Shown: positions 1 through 5,560, counted from the first letter of the stretch. The stretch is 5,577 nt of DNA from an uncultured Clostridia bacterium (GCA_937893605.1 CALBGG010000005.1:1-5577); one strand, 5' to 3'. Made by a program: numbers and translations. Notes: generated by a model not told the origin, from the letters alone.

Positions 1-21
1 AAAGATGCGGTGTATATAAAG

Positions 22-58
22 AAAAAAACTACATCCGGCACAAAACGTGCCGGATGTA
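22..58 (-). terminator. Rho-independent terminator of the surface-protein gene
   Basis: Read on the minus strand, a perfect 12-bp G+C-rich stem (arms 47-58 and 30-41, core CATCCGGCAC/GTGCCGGATG) with a 5-nt loop (42-46) is followed after one base by seven consecutive T residues (22-28). It begins 12 nt after the stop codon at 71-73. The other direction has no comparable T tract, so it acts for this gene. Confidence 0.93.
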
Positions 59-70
59 TGGAAAATTATA

Positions 71-3000
71 TTATTGTGCCCTGTAAATAAGGGTTACCGC
101 CTGAGCGCGGGTGCAGGTCAGATCGGGCGAGAAGGCGTTTACGCCGGTGCCCTTGGTGACGCCGTTTGCGACTGCCCAGGTGACAGCCTCGGCATACCAT
201 GCGTTCGCCGCAACATCGTTGAAGCTCGCCTTTGCCGTTACCTTATCGCCGGAGGCGCGGTACAGGAAGGTAACTATCTGCGCACGGGTGCAGACCTCGT
301 CGGGGCTGAAGGTCGTCGCGGTGGTACCCTTGGTGATGCCCTCGGAAACCGCCCACATGATAGCGTCGTAGAACTCGCTGTCCTTGCTTACATCAGCGAA
401 GGGATTCTTCACATTCTCGACCTTGGGCGAGCCCGCCGCACGGTACAGGAACGCCACGATCTGTGCGCGGGTGCAGCCTTCGTCGGGGCTGAATGTCGTG
501 TCGCTCGTGCCCTTGGTCACATTGTTTGCTACCGTCCACAGAACTGCGTCATAGTAGAATGCGTCCTTGGAAACGTCCTTGAACGGGTTGTAGCTCGGAT
601 CCTTTGCGCCGCATTCGGAGCAGACGCCGTCTGCGAATTTATGGCCGAGAGCCTTGAGCTCGCTGCCCTTTTCGACGGTCACGCCACAGACGGAGCAGAC
701 CTTGTCGCCGGTGTAGCCGGCTTCGGTGCAGGTCGCTGCCTTGGCATTTTTGAGCTCTGCCTTATGGCCGAGAGCGGGAACGATCTCCTGCGCCTTTATG
801 ACCGCATTGCAGGTCGAGCAGTGGCTGCCTTCGGTCAGGCCGGTCTCGGTGCAGGTCGCAGCGACCGCAGCGTCGATAACGACGGTGTGACGGTGCACGG
901 GTGTGGGCGGCTTGTAGTTCGGGTCCTTCGCTCCACAGACGGTGCATTCGCCGTTTTTGAAGCTGTGATCAAGCTTCGGAGTTTCTTCCTGTGCGATGAT
1001 TGTCATGCCGCAATCTGCGCAGTGCGTGCCCTCGGTGAGGCCGGTCTTGGTGCAGGTCGCATCGACCGCAGCATCGGTGATGACCTCGCCGGTATGCTTG
1101 CAGAAGTAGGCATATCCGCTGCCGTCGCCAAGCCAGCCGGAGAGCGCACTGCCCGTGTAATAGTTTGCCTGAGTCAGTCCGCTGCCGGAGTTGGTAAGCT
1201 TATCGTTTATAAACGCGTTTGCTGCCTTAGTATTATCTGCGGAGGCATTCTCGGTCATGAGCTTTGCAAATTCAGCGCTCTTGAGCTCGGCTGCGGTCTT
1301 GCCCTCGCAGTTTGCGATCACGGTATTCGTTGTCGCAGCGCCGACCGCCTTGTCTGTCTCTACGGTGTCGCCCTGCTTGACAAGCGCTTCCTTGTTACTG
1401 TAGCAGTAATAATCGACATTGACGCCTGCGTTGCGTCCGCTGAAGGCGCCGACATCGGTGGTAGTTTTTGCGGAAACCACCTCGCTTGCCGCCGCGTAGC
1501 AGTTGTAGTGTACGCCGCCGGCCTGACCGACGAAGCCGCCGATGTGGACCTTATTGTTGTTGGTGGAATTGCCATAGACATTGCCGAGTGCGTAGCAGTT
1601 ATAGGTCGTCACGCGGTTATCCATGCCATAGAAGCCGCCTGCATAAACGTGGTTTGTGTCGGTAACTGCGCGAACCTCAACATTCGCTGCGCTGTTGGTG
1701 ACGCTGCCGCGAAGAATGCTGCCGGCAAGGCCGCCTGCGCGGCTGAAGCTTTCGCTCGTTTCTGAGCTTACCTTACCGCTTACGGTGCAGTTATCGATGT
1801 AGATGCCGTTTTGGGCACTGCCGACGAGGCCACCGACATAGGTCTCGTAACGGGTAGATACGTTAATGTAAACATTCTTGAGATTTACGTTTTTGATGGT
1901 GACGGTCTGCTCGCTGCCGTCGGGCTGAGCATTGCTGCTGACCGAGCCGGAGGTCAGACCGAACAGACCTGCGGTCATCATATCGGCGGGAGTGCTCTCG
2001 CTGCCGATGGTAAAACCGTAGATGCTGTAGCCGCCACCGTCATAATTTCCGCGGAAGGGATATGCGCAGATCTGTTTCTTAGCGCCGTTCACCTCGCCGT
2101 TGAGCGCCCAGCCGATGGGCTGCCACCGGCCGTCGAGGGTGATGTCGGCAGTCTGCCTAAAGTATACGCCGCTCCAGCTTACGTCGGCGTTTATCGAGCT
2201 CGAGAGATACCTGAGCTGCTCGGCATTTGCAATGATGTACGGATCCTCTGCCGTGCCGCTGCCGCCGCCGAACCTGCTCACATCGGCCGCTTCATAATGC
2301 GAGAAGTCGCCGTAGGTCGCCTTATACTTTGCCTTTTCAAGGGCTGCGTCGTATGCCTCGCCGCTCTCCTCGCCGGAGATAACGGCGGTATTTACGATCG
2401 TGCCGTCCTTGACCTCGATGGAGACAACGGTGGTCTTTTCATCGTCGCGGCCGTACCATACGCCGTCGTTGAGCTTGAGCTCGGGCTTTACATAGTTTTC
2501 GCAGTCGGGCTTGACATAGTTCACATTTTCATAAGCGCTGCCGAAATCAAGAGCGTCATCTTCATACACCCAGGTTTTGAGGCTGTTGGTAGACAGGCCA
2601 TATTTTCCACTAATATCAATGGGGAATTCCTTGAAGCTTGCGTTGAGCGAGTCAGCGACTGCCTGGCTTGCGCCGTTAACGCCGGTCATTTTATCGACAA
2701 GACCGCCGGTGTAAGCGTCGCCCTCGTCGTTGACGCCGGAGGAGACCTTCGTGCCTATGGACTCGACGGGCTTGACTGTCAGGGGATTGTCGGTATCCTC
2801 TCCGACGATCATGGTGCTCTCAAGATTATACCAGCAGTTATAGCTCTTGCCGATGCCGGTGACCCAGCCGGAGACCATACCTGCGTAGGTGGAGTGCTCT
2901 TTGGTGGTAATATCGCCGGAGGCGTAGCAGTTTACGAGATCGCCCGCGTTGCACGCGATGAGGTTGCTGACGACCGCCATGCCCTCGTTGCCGTTTTCGC

Positions 3001-5287
3001 GGTTGCCGGAACCGTAGATTGTGCTGTCGGATCGGCAGTTTGCAACGAGGCCGCGGTTATTAAGGCCGACAAGGCCGCCGACCTCGGCGAGGTAGCCGGA
3101 GGCAACTATGCCGGACAGATCCACCTCGGCCGCGCTGTTGATGATAGCGCCCTTGTACTGCATGCCTGCAATGCCGCCGACAAACTGGTTGCCCTTTTCG
3201 GCAACATGCGAGATAGTGCCGGATGCATAGCAATTATCAATAACAGCGCCCTTGTAGTCGCCGCTTGTTGTGTTGCCCTGCGTTACGCCCACGATACCGC
3301 CGACGTATGCGGTGGCCTCATAGCTTGTGTAGAACGCTACGTCGACCTTGACGTTTTTAACATAGGCCTTGGAGCCCAACAGTCCGAACAGGCCGATGTA
3401 AAGATTTTCGCTGTCGAGTTCAAAGGCTTTTTCGGCAGAGCCGAGGGTCATACCGGATATGGTGTATCCGCTGCCGTCGAATGTGCCGTTAAAGAGATAG
3501 CTGCTGCCGCCGATGGATTGCCAGTCTGCGCCGGAAACGTTGATGTCATTGCCGAGCTTTATGTACTGGTTTCTGTAGTCGATCTTATCGTTCAGCGAGC
3601 CTGCAAATGCGCGGAGCTGATCTGCTGTTTTGATGATGTAGGGGTCTTCCTCAGTGCCCGCGCCGGAGGCGAAGATGCCGGTGTCAACTTCACCGGGTAC
3701 CCAAACGCTGCCGGTCGGCAGTACACGGCCATTTGCAAGCTGCCACTCGCGCAGAGCGATGCCGGTGATGCCGTAATTTGCGAGGATACCGTTTATATCC
3801 TTAATGTTGCCGTTAAGAGTATCGGCAAACGCTGCCGTGGCCATATCGGTCTTGGCCATCGGTGTTGTGACCATGATCTTATCCGTAGCAACTGTGCCTG
3901 AGCCAATTCCGACAGTGTCTATAGCTTTGGTCTCACCAAGCTCGGCACCGTTATTCTTATATACATCCATCTTAAGCACGGCATCGGACGCATAGTAGTT
4001 ACCAAGACGGAATGCACCCTCAGCAGGGTATGCGCCGCTGACCATCCCGGAAGTGGTTACCTGACCGTCAAGAACACCGACCCACTTATTGTTTTTAGAT
4101 AAGCCGCCGTTGCCGACAGTAACATTGCCAACAGCATATGCGTTGTACTGCTTACCGGCCATCATGCCGACAATACCGCCGCCAACGCCGCCGAAGTTGG
4201 TTGCAGCAGTAGACGCTGCATAAACATTGCCGAAGGTCGCACAGTTTGCTATGACAGCATAGTTCCCGCTGTTGCCGATGATGCCGCCCGCCATGCTGTT
4301 CTTGGCACCTTTAGGATCAATTCTCGCAGTAACTGCCGCGTCCGTCCAGCAGTTGGTGATCGCGGTTCCGACTTCGCCGGTGCCCGCAATACCGCCCGCA
4401 TATGTCAGCTTATCGCTTTCCGATACCGCCGAAACAGTGCCGGTCGCGGAGCAGGAATCAATGCGAGTGCCTATATTTGAATGTGCGCTACTTGCCACCT
4501 TTTCGGTGCAGCCTGCAATTATACCGGCGCGCACCTTGTCACCCTTGGAAGAAACGGAAACATCCGCATTTGTTACGTTCAGGTTTTTAACAACAGCTGT
4601 GTTACCAAGTGTGGAAAACAGACCGTAGTTCGCTTCACCGCCTGTTACAGATGCGTTTATTTTAAGGCCGCTGATGCTGTAGCCCTGGCCGTTGAAGGTG
4701 CCGCGGAATATATTCGTGCTGTCCTTGGCTTCTCCGCCGATGGGGTTCCAGCTCTCAACGGAGCTAAGGTCGATATTCGCGCCGAGGACAACGTACTTGC
4801 CCTTGTAGCTCTCGCCGTTATCAACGCTATTTGCAAGCCACTGAAGCTGCGCGGCGTTCATGATGACATAAGGATCATTCACCGTGCCGCTGCCGGAGGG
4901 CGCGGGATTGGCCTTACTCAGCGCTTGGTTGGTCGCGTTGATGATAGCTTCGGAGCTGAATGTCGCGCCCGAAACGGCGTCAACGCCATAGGTGCCATTG
5001 TTCTCCTTTATCGCGTCGAGAAGCGCCTCAGCTTTTGCCCAAAGAGCTTCGGTTTCATCTTGTTTTGCCGTTATTTCTGATATTTTAACGGCTCCATTTT
5101 CATCTTTTGTGAGCGTCACGGTGATAGTGACATCACTCTTGTAGCCCCGTGCCGTGCCTTCATACGTTCCGGGTGTGTAGCTTTCATCCACCGTCGCGGC
5201 GAGCGCCGTTACCGGCAGAAGACTGAACACCATGATCGCAGCAAGCAGCAGCGACAGGAGCTTCGCTCTGATAGTTCTTGTTTTCAT
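71..5287 (-). CDS. Secreted SLH-anchored multidomain protein: FMN-binding domain, GLUG-type beta-helix repeats, Cys-rich repeats, three SLH domains
   Basis: This encodes a 1738-residue exported surface protein that fills almost the whole window. Seen: a Sec signal peptide (1-30), an FMN_bind domain (about 37-123) with the motif DAVSGATFSS at 103-112, three long repeat blocks each opened by a GT/GA-x-x-DPY-x-I cap (DPY at 138, 548 and 1015), a degenerate FMN_bind-like segment (938-1006), Cys/His repeats (1396-1566) and three SLH domains ending at the last residue. Known for the families: FMN_bind Thr residues are flavinylated outside the membrane by ApbE-type transferases, and SLH domains bind secondary cell wall polymers. 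Inferred: a wall-anchored rod with a distal covalent flavin, possibly used in extracellular electron transfer. The ATG at 5287 is chosen because it follows AGAAAGGA by 6 nt and gives a canonical signal peptide. There is no LPxTG motif and no c-type heme CxxCH. The gene has its own promoter and terminator, so it is probably monocistronic. An adhesin role is an alternative; the substrate is unknown. Confidence 0.95.
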   Translation of the reverse strand: MKTRTIRAKLLSLLLAAIMVFSLLPVTALAATVDESYTPGTYEGTARGYKSDVTITVTLTKDENGAVKISEITAKQDETEALWAKAEALLDAIKENNGTYGVDAVSGATFSSEAIINATNQALSKANPAPSGSGTVNDPYVIMNAAQLQWLANSVDNGESYKGKYVVLGANIDLSSVESWNPIGGEAKDSTNIFRGTFNGQGYSISGLKINASVTGGEANYGLFSTLGNTAVVKNLNVTNADVSVSSKGDKVRAGIIAGCTEKVASSAHSNIGTRIDSCSATGTVSAVSESDKLTYAGGIAGTGEVGTAITNCWTDAAVTARIDPKGAKNSMAGGIIGNSGNYAVIANCATFGNVYAASTAATNFGGVGGGIVGMMAGKQYNAYAVGNVTVGNGGLSKNNKWVGVLDGQVTTSGMVSGAYPAEGAFRLGNYYASDAVLKMDVYKNNGAELGETKAIDTVGIGSGTVATDKIMVTTPMAKTDMATAAFADTLNGNIKDINGILANYGITGIALREWQLANGRVLPTGSVWVPGEVDTGIFASGAGTEEDPYIIKTADQLRAFAGSLNDKIDYRNQYIKLGNDINVSGADWQSIGGSSYLFNGTFDGSGYTISGMTLGSAEKAFELDSENLYIGLFGLLGSKAYVKNVKVDVAFYTSYEATAYVGGIVGVTQGNTTSGDYKGAVIDNCYASGTISHVAEKGNQFVGGIAGMQYKGAIINSAAEVDLSGIVASGYLAEVGGLVGLNNRGLVANCRSDSTIYGSGNRENGNEGMAVVSNLIACNAGDLVNCYASGDITTKEHSTYAGMVSGWVTGIGKSYNCWYNLESTMIVGEDTDNPLTVKPVESIGTKVSSGVNDEGDAYTGGLVDKMTGVNGASQAVADSLNASFKEFPIDISGKYGLSTNSLKTWVYEDDALDFGSAYENVNYVKPDCENYVKPELKLNDGVWYGRDDEKTTVVSIEVKDGTIVNTAVISGEESGEAYDAALEKAKYKATYGDFSHYEAADVSRFGGGSGTAEDPYIIANAEQLRYLSSSINADVSWSGVYFRQTADITLDGRWQPIGWALNGEVNGAKKQICAYPFRGNYDGGGYSIYGFTIGSESTPADMMTAGLFGLTSGSVSSNAQPDGSEQTVTIKNVNLKNVYINVSTRYETYVGGLVGSAQNGIYIDNCTVSGKVSSETSESFSRAGGLAGSILRGSVTNSAANVEVRAVTDTNHVYAGGFYGMDNRVTTYNCYALGNVYGNSTNNNKVHIGGFVGQAGGVHYNCYAAASEVVSAKTTTDVGAFSGRNAGVNVDYYCYSNKEALVKQGDTVETDKAVGAATTNTVIANCEGKTAAELKSAEFAKLMTENASADNTKAANAFINDKLTNSGSGLTQANYYTGSALSGWLGDGSGYAYFCKHTGEVITDAAVDATCTKTGLTEGTHCADCGMTIIAQEETPKLDHSFKNGECTVCGAKDPNYKPPTPVHRHTVVIDAAVAATCTETGLTEGSHCSTCNAVIKAQEIVPALGHKAELKNAKAATCTEAGYTGDKVCSVCGVTVEKGSELKALGHKFADGVCSECGAKDPSYNPFKDVSKDAFYYDAVLWTVANNVTKGTSDTTFSPDEGCTRAQIVAFLYRAAGSPKVENVKNPFADVSKDSEFYDAIMWAVSEGITKGTTATTFSPDEVCTRAQIVTFLYRASGDKVTAKASFNDVAANAWYAEAVTWAVANGVTKGTGVNAFSPDLTCTRAQAVTLIYRAQ
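74..583 (-). repeat. Three SLH (S-layer homology) domains (residues ~1569-1738)
   Basis: SLH1 (1569-1619), SLH2 (1630-1680) and SLH3 (1689-1738) each follow F-x-D-V...(Y/W)-Y/F-x-(D/E)-A-V/I-x-W-x-V-(A/S)-x-(N/G)-(V/I)-TKGT...FSPD-x-x-CTRAQ. SLH domains attach proteins non-covalently to secondary cell wall polymers, and three in tandem is the usual complete anchor. The canonical TRAE motif is TRAQ in all three copies, each preceded by Cys, a form frequent in Clostridia. SLH1 and SLH2 are closest to one another (both have TTFSPDE). The gene ends two residues after the last YR, with no further sorting signal. Confidence 0.95.
593..1096 (-). repeat. Cys/His-rich repeats between the beta-helix and the SLH anchor (residues 1398-1565)
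   Basis: Two module types alternate in the order A, short, B, C, short. Long modules A (1398-1441), B (1467-1508) and C (1509-1549) follow A-T-C-T-x-x-G-(L/Y)-T-x-G-x-x-C-x-x-C...(D/G)-H; their Cys are 1412/1423/1426, 1479/1490/1493 and 1520/1531/1534. The short modules read G-x-C-x-x-CGAKDP-x-Y, at 1442-1458 and 1550-1566. Modules A and B are also alike in DNA: 831-876 and 1032-1077 match at about 41 of 46 positions at a 201-bp offset. Such repeats are common just before SLH or other C-terminal domains in Clostridia surface proteins; their function is unknown. The Cys3-His pattern would allow metal binding, but that is inference. None is a CxxCH heme site. Confidence 0.85.
1130..2266 (-). 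repeat. Beta-helix repeat block 3 with GLUG-type motifs (residues ~1008-1386)
   Basis: This third copy opens with GSGTAEDPYII and QLRYLSSSINADVSW, followed by W-Q-P-I-G-W...F-R-G-N-Y-D-G-G-G-Y-S-I-Y-G and GLFGLTSG. GLUG rungs follow at about 1149-1175 (YVGGLVG...NCTVSGKV), 1182-1207 (AGGLAG...NSAANVEV), 1214-1239 (YAGGFYG...NCYALGNV), 1247-1266 (IGGFVG...NCYAA) and 1277-1303 (VGAFSG...YCYSN). The closing segment, rich in Ala and Lys (about 1331-1386), ends ALSGWL, echoing the Trp endings of blocks 1 and 2. Unlike block 2 it is preceded by an FMN_bind-like segment. Confidence 0.82.
2270..2476 (-). other. Degenerate FMN_bind-like segment lacking the flavinylation site (residues ~938-1006)
   Basis: The stretch starts KLNDGVWYGRDDE, then has VVSIEVKDGTIVNTAVISGE followed by a helix (YDAALEKAKYKA) and AADVSRF. 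This follows the order of an FMN_bind domain: D-G-x-Y-x-G opening, strand, V-K-D-G-x-I-V turn, second strand, helix. At the place where domain 1 has DAVSGATFSS, this copy has AADVSRFGGG and runs straight into block 3, so no Thr acceptor is present. It is probably a decayed or structurally retained copy of the N-terminal domain. Similarity was judged by eye, so this assignment is less certain than the N-terminal one. Confidence 0.6.
2555..3667 (-). repeat. Beta-helix repeat block 2 with GLUG-type motifs (residues ~541-911)
   Basis: This block repeats the layout of block 1: the opener GAGTEEDPYII and QLRAFAGSLND, the cap W-Q-S-I-G-G...F-N-G-T-F-D-G-S-G-Y-T-I-S-G and GLFGLLGSKAYVKNVKV, then GLUG rungs at about 660-693 (YVGGIVG...NCYASGTIS), 701-726 (FVGGIAG...NSAAEVDL), 734-759 (VGGLVG...NCRSDSTI), 770-794 (NCYASGDIT) and 800-821 (YAGMVSG...NCWY). 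It ends with the closing segment VADSLNASFKEFPIDISG and a Trp (W906), which corresponds to the end of block 1. The two blocks are separated by only about 15 residues. Confidence 0.83.
3698..4894 (-). repeat. Beta-helix repeat block 1 with GLUG-type motifs (residues ~132-530)
   Basis: The block opens with GSGTVNDPYVI and QLQWLANSVDNG, continues with the cap NIDLSS...W-N-P-I-G-G...F-R-G-T-F-N-G-Q-G-Y-S-I-S-G and GLFSTLG, then runs through GLUG-like rungs at about 252-287 (VRAGIIAG...SCSATGTVS), 295-320 (YAGGIAG...NCWTDAAV), 330-357 (MAGGIIG...NCATFGNV) and 367-392 (GGGIVG...AYAVGNV). It closes with an alpha-helical-looking segment (FADTLNGNIKDINGILANYG, 487-506) and REWQLANGRVLP (513-524). Such repeats fold as right-handed beta-helices in cell-surface adhesins and glycan-associated proteins; the fold here is inferred from the pattern. 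Confidence 0.83.
4919..5179 (-). other. FMN_bind domain with covalent flavinylation motif (residues ~37-123)
   Basis: The segment begins PGTYEGTARGYKSDVTITVT, matching the usual opening of FMN_bind domains (G-x-Y-x-G-x-x-x-G-Y, then a beta strand). It continues with a strand/helix pattern and ends in DAVSGATFSS (103-112) and a helix (EAIINATNQAL). The D-x-x-S-G-A-T-x-S-S signature is that of NqrC/RnfG-type and PplA-like proteins, in which the Thr hydroxyl is esterified to FMN by ApbE (Ftp); the predicted acceptor is Thr109 (codon 4961-4963). The domain has ordinary length, about 87 residues, and lies directly after the signal peptide, so it is extracytosolic. No flavin transferase is encoded in the window, so modification depends on a gene elsewhere. 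Confidence 0.88.
5198..5287 (-). other. Sec signal peptide (residues 1-30)
   Basis: The N-terminus carries four basic residues (K2, R4, R7, K9), then a hydrophobic core from L10 to L24 rich in Leu, Ala and Ile, then P25 and an A-L-A cleavage motif at 28-30 followed by A31-T-V-D-E. This is a textbook signal peptidase I site, with cleavage expected after A30 or A31. There is no Cys at the cleavage site, so it is not a lipoprotein, and no twin-Arg motif. It supports both the start choice and export of the flavin domain. Confidence 0.93.
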
Positions 5288-5293
5288 AGGTCA

Positions 5294-5301
5294 TCCTTTC
5301 T
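5294..5301 (-). promoter_or_regulatory. Ribosome binding site
   Basis: The minus-strand sequence AGAAAGGA lies here, with 6 nt between its final A and the ATG at 5285-5287. It contains the AAGGA core of a Firmicutes Shine-Dalgarno sequence and fixes the start codon. An out-of-frame ATG overlaps the end of this site (5292-5294) and is too close to use it. Confidence 0.88.
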
Positions 5302-5315
5302 GATTTTATTCATCT

Positions 5316-5335
5316 CAGTTAGCATATGCTAACTG
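5316..5335. promoter_or_regulatory. Operator-like palindrome, site 1 (perfect 20 bp)
   Basis: CAGTTAGCATATGCTAACTG is a perfect 20-bp palindrome whose core GTTAGC-ATAT-GCTAAC (5318-5333) recurs twice more upstream. It ends 14 nt from the Shine-Dalgarno sequence. Conserved arms around a variable 4-bp centre suggest a dimeric helix-turn-helix regulator. In RNA it could also form an 8-bp hairpin with an AUAU loop. Confidence 0.7.
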
Positions 5336-5394
5336 CAAGATATACTGTTTTGTGTGTCCTGCCCCCTTGGCCGGGTGATATTTCAAATTTTTGA

Positions 5395-5410
5395 GTTAGC
5401 AGTTGCTAAC
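5395..5410. promoter_or_regulatory. Operator-like palindrome, site 2
   Basis: GTTAGC-AGTT-GCTAAC repeats the same six-base arms as site 1 with a different 4-bp centre. Its centre lies 77 bp from site 1 and 42 bp (about four helical turns) from site 3. It is downstream of the predicted transcription start. Confidence 0.7.
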
Positions 5411-5436
5411 CGCGCTCAAAAAATTTTTGCTTCGGA

Positions 5437-5452
5437 ATTAGCGGCTGCTAAC
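5437..5452. promoter_or_regulatory. Operator-like palindrome, site 3 (one mismatch)
   Basis: ATTAGC-GGCT-GCTAAC differs from the shared arms only at its first base (A for G). The outer pair no longer matches, so sequence rather than base pairing is what is kept, which favours a protein-binding DNA site over an RNA hairpin. It is the copy nearest the predicted promoter, centred about 40 bp after the expected transcription start. Confidence 0.62.
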
Positions 5453-5490
5453 CGGTCGGCAAAAAATTAATTCCTATCAAGTTCCTGTGT

Positions 5491-5519
5491 ATTATAACCG
5501 ACCGCCGCGGCAATTGCAA
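5491..5519 (-). promoter_or_regulatory. Sigma-A-type promoter for the surface-protein gene
   Basis: On the minus strand, a perfect -10 TATAAT (5491-5496) sits 17 nt downstream of TTGCAA (5514-5519), a 4-of-6 match to the -35 consensus. A/T tracts just upstream (5521-5529, 5535-5544) could act as UP-type elements. The expected transcription start is near 5484, giving a leader of about 200 nt that contains all three GTTAGC palindromes. A promoter closer to the gene was looked for and none with two good hexamers was found. Confidence 0.65.
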
Positions 5520-5554
5520 GAAAAATTTTCAGCGAAAAAATTTTGTTTTGGGGC

Positions 5555-5560
5555 TTGACA
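5555..5560 (+). promoter_or_regulatory. Possible -35 element of a divergent promoter
   Basis: A consensus TTGACA on the plus strand lies 17 bases from the window end, so with a normal 17-bp spacer its -10 would begin just outside the window. The upstream A/T tracts at 5521-5544 would suit such a promoter. This suggests, but cannot prove, a divergently transcribed neighbour. Confidence 0.3.

Noticed and set aside
71..100. Sortase (LPxTG) anchor
   Set aside because: The protein ends inside SLH3 with YRAQ and has no LPxTG-like motif, hydrophobic tail or basic end.
593..1096. Repeated CxxC motifs as c-type heme sites
   Set aside because: The CxxC pairs are followed by Gly, Asn or another non-His residue, never by His, so no CxxCH motif is present.
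47..1765. Plus-strand open frame of 572 codons
   Set aside because: It lies antisense to the SLH, Cys-rich and third beta-helix coding region in exact codon register. Its start overlaps the terminator stem, it has no Shine-Dalgarno sequence, and its protein is low-complexity Ala/Val/Gly-rich sequence without a recognisable domain.
1811..3901. Plus-strand open frame of 696 codons
   Set aside because: It is a reverse-complement shadow of a strongly conserved domain protein, with no ribosome binding site or promoter of its own and no recognisable family.
1130..4894. CRISPR array or tandem DNA repeat
   Set aside because: The periodicity is at protein level (GLUG rungs), with divergent DNA and irregular spacing; there are no identical repeats separated by unique spacers.
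4481..5080. Plus-strand open frame of 199 codons
   Set aside because: It is in the same antisense register, opposite the FMN_bind domain and block 1, and shows no independent coding signal.
5340..5484. FMN riboswitch in the leader
   Set aside because: The minus-strand leader contains a GGGGCAGG string (within 5355-5366) that resembles the start of an RFN element, but the conserved sequence that should follow and the multi-branched pairing are absent.
5454..5503. Inverted repeat GGTCGG (5454-5459) / CCGACC (5498-5503) flanking the -10
   Set aside because: Only 6 bp separated by 38 nt; too short and too far apart to distinguish from chance.
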